A stretch of 6,608 nucleotides of DNA from an uncultured Lysobacteraceae bacterium (GTDB taxonomy: Bacteria > Pseudomonadota > Gammaproteobacteria > Xanthomonadales > Xanthomonadaceae), in contig CAMLSB010000104.1 in the NCBI GenBank assembly GCA_946482565.1, positions 1-6,608 on the forward strand, read 5' to 3'. Within the stretch, counting starts at the first letter, position 1. The number at the start of each line of letters is the position of its first letter. Positions 5,905-6,608 of this stretch are shown in pieces. Below the pieces are notes generated by a model, which saw only the letters and a program-made list of their open reading frames with translations, was not told where the DNA came from and ran no database searches. Both the position numbers and the translations under genes were made by a program.

Positions 5905-5921
5905 TGATCAGTGAATGATCA
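5905..5921 (-). other. Hairpin TGATCA-n5-TGATCA overlapping the cspA stop codon
   Basis: Two copies of the self-complementary hexamer TGATCA are separated by five bases. They can pair as a six-base stem with a five-base loop in the transcript, and the cspA stop TGA lies in the first arm on the minus strand. It is the first of three stem-loops in a row after the gene. At DNA level each hexamer is also a small palindrome containing GATC. Confidence 0.45.
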
Positions 5922-6128
5922 AACGGCCTGGACTTCGTCGGCCTGCAGGCCCTTCTGGCCCTGCACGACCTTGAACGAGACCTTCTGGCCTTCCTGCAGC
6001 GACTTGAAGCCGGTGCCCTGGATGGAACGGAAGTGCACGAACAGGTCCGCGCCGCTCTCCGGGGTGATGAAGCCGAAGCCCTTGGCGTCGTTGAACCACT
6101 TGACGGTACCAGTCTGACGATCCGACAT
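5919..6128 (-). CDS. cspA: CspA-family cold-shock protein
   Basis: This 69-residue single cold-shock domain binds single-stranded RNA and DNA, acting as an RNA chaperone that melts secondary structure in the cytoplasm. RNP1 is seen as KGFGFI (16-21) and RNP2 as DLFVHF (28-33), with TGTVKWFN (6-13) forming the first aromatic strand; length and order are those of the family. The ATG at 6128 has AAGGAG seven bases upstream. The [17 protein letters not shown] segment resembles Xanthomonadaceae members as I remember them. The gene appears monocistronic: a long leader precedes it and an intrinsic terminator follows. Whether it is cold-induced or constitutive cannot be told from the protein, since paralogues are usually numerous. 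Confidence 0.97.
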   Translation of the reverse strand: MSDRQTGTVKWFNDAKGFGFITPESGADLFVHFRSIQGTGFKSLQEGQKVSFKVVQGQKGLQADEVQAV

Positions 6129-6236
6129 GAAACTACTCCTTGAAACTAGGTTTTGGTGTACACGGCCGCATTCCCATCTGGAAAACGTACCGGACTGTCG
6201 AGCAAGGGGTAGAGACGCGTAGCGATGTAGCGGATC

Positions 6237-6259
6237 GTTTGGATCTACCGCATCGAAAC
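6237..6259 (-). other. Interrupted palindrome in the cspA leader
   Basis: The pattern is GTTTnGATn7ATCnAAAC: two eight-base arms with one mismatched position, around a seven-base centre. In RNA it can form GUUU-C-GAU / AUC-C-AAAC with a single C-C mismatch and a seven-base loop. A wider, less perfect pairing covers 6224-6254, so two alternative folds compete for the same bases. It could be a structural element of the leader or a protein-binding site. Confidence 0.35.
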
Positions 6260-6297
6260 CACGATGTACCGTGATCCCGCTTGGAACAGTGGGCGCA

Positions 6298-6327
6298 CCT
6301 TAACCTACTTTGCCCCGGAAGTGTGAA
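6298..6327 (-). promoter_or_regulatory. Candidate cspA promoter
   Basis: On the minus strand TTCACA (6327-6322, five of six to the -35 consensus) is followed after 18 bases by TTAAGG (6303-6298), a poor -10. If used, the transcript would start near 6291 and have a leader of about 160 bases, similar to the long leader of E. coli cspA. The assignment is weak because the -10 match is weak. Confidence 0.25.
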
Positions 6328-6443
6328 CGGGCGGACAAGGCCGGATCGGCCGCAGGTATGCCCCGCCTCCTGCACCCCCGTCCGCCGCGGGCGAGCGACC
6401 ACCCTGGAGGGGGAACGCCGCCCCAGCCGCCCGGCCGGACGGA

Positions 6444-6608
6444 TCACCAGTCGGCGTGGTCAGGGAGCAGCCCCTGCAGCTCGGCCGTGGTCAGGTTCCG
6501 CCACTGCCCGGGCTTGAGGTGGCCCAGCTTCACGTTGCCGATCCGGACCCGGACCAGCTGCTTCACCCGCTGCCCGAAATGGGCGGCCATCAGCCGGATC
6601 TGCCGGTT
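6444..6608 (-). CDS. C-terminal end of an RsuA/RluF-family rRNA pseudouridine synthase (partial)
   Basis: Only the last 54 codons are present; the start and the catalytic Asp lie beyond the right edge. The segment opens NRQIRLMAAHFG and continues LVRVRIGNVKLG, LKPGQWRNLTTAEL and a short acidic end, DHADW. This is the conserved C-terminal motif III region of the RsuA/RluB/RluE/RluF family, which isomerises single uridines in ribosomal RNA. NRQIR plus RIGNV..LG..PG.WR.LT..EL is closest to RluF in my memory, but the long basic tail of E. coli RluF is absent. RluE or another member is possible. The frame runs open to the window edge. The next gene downstream on this strand is cspA, after a long leader region. 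Confidence 0.87.
   Translation of the reverse strand, partial: NRQIRLMAAHFGQRVKQLVRVRIGNVKLGHLKPGQWRNLTTAELQGLLPDHADW

Larger units (their letters stand above)
6129..6443 (-). promoter_or_regulatory. Intergenic region: presumed cspA promoter and long structured 5' leader
   Basis: These 315 bases hold no gene I can support. The part next to cspA (about 6129-6320) is less GC-rich than its surroundings and contains the ribosome binding site (AAGGAG, 6141-6136), an interrupted palindrome (6237-6259) and related GATC-containing motifs. The part next to the pseudouridine synthase (about 6330-6443) is very GC-rich. It carries a near-palindrome, CCGTCCGGCCGGGCGG on the minus strand (6443-6428), which lacks a T run and so is a poor terminator. 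Long 5' leaders that act as RNA thermosensors are known for cspA-type genes. Confidence 0.5.

Noticed and set aside
6428..6443. Near-palindrome after the pseudouridine synthase stop as an intrinsic terminator
   Set aside because: It can form a six-base stem with a G-U pair but has no T run after it, so it is not a convincing Rho-independent terminator.
6133..6447. A 104-codon minus-strand frame starting at GTG, overlapping the pseudouridine synthase stop and filling the gap up to cspA
   Set aside because: The product is Arg/Pro/Ser-rich with no recognisable motif, and no good ribosome site decides the start. It covers the region expected to be the cspA promoter and leader. Long open frames arise easily in GC-rich DNA.
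1..6608. Phage defence, CRISPR, toxin-antitoxin or transposon content
   Set aside because: I saw no spaced repeats, transposase or recombinase motifs, terminal inverted repeats or toxin/antitoxin pair. Ku-LigD has a clear repair explanation.

Overview
This very GC-rich window has genes packed almost end to end, and every gene I can support lies on the minus strand. The protein sequences (a CspA-type cold-shock protein, a long cyclopropane-fatty-acid synthase, a Pseudomonas-type LigD) and the base composition suggest a gammaproteobacterium of the Lysobacteraceae/Xanthomonadaceae (a Lysobacter or Luteimonas type). This placement comes from remembered family resemblance, not a search.

Read in the direction of transcription (right to left), the window opens with the last 54 codons of an RluF/RsuA-family pseudouridine synthase (6444-6608). 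About 315 bases without a convincing gene follow (6129-6443). They look like the promoter and long 5' leader of a cold-shock gene, including an interrupted palindrome. Next comes the 69-residue cold-shock protein (5919-6128). Its 3' side carries three successive stem-loops, and the last is a textbook intrinsic terminator with a TTCG loop (5838-5871).

Beyond the terminator a second transcription unit begins. It encodes a lipoprotein with a DUF3298/RsiV-like domain (4930-5766), a cyclopropane-fatty-acyl-phospholipid synthase (3800-4930, overlapping the lipoprotein stop by one base), a 95-residue protein of unknown function (3471-3758), Ku (2510-3460) and the multifunctional NHEJ ligase LigD (from 2499 to beyond the left edge). 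Gaps are -1, 41, 10 and 10 bases, with no terminator visible between genes, so the five genes are probably one operon. LigD starts at GTG and reads without interruption through 833 codons. Its order is phosphoesterase, ligase, polymerase, and only the extreme C-terminus of the polymerase domain is missing.

The core is thus a complete two-component bacterial non-homologous end-joining (NHEJ) system: Ku binds the broken ends and recruits LigD, which trims, fills and seals them. The less ordinary points are the small unknown protein just upstream of Ku, the possible co-transcription with membrane cyclopropanation and a surface lipoprotein (suggesting a stationary-phase or stress-survival unit), the matching stop-codon/Shine-Dalgarno junctions before ku and ligD, and the lysine-rich tail and linkers in Ku and LigD. 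I saw no tRNA or rRNA gene, CRISPR array, insertion sequence or attachment site.
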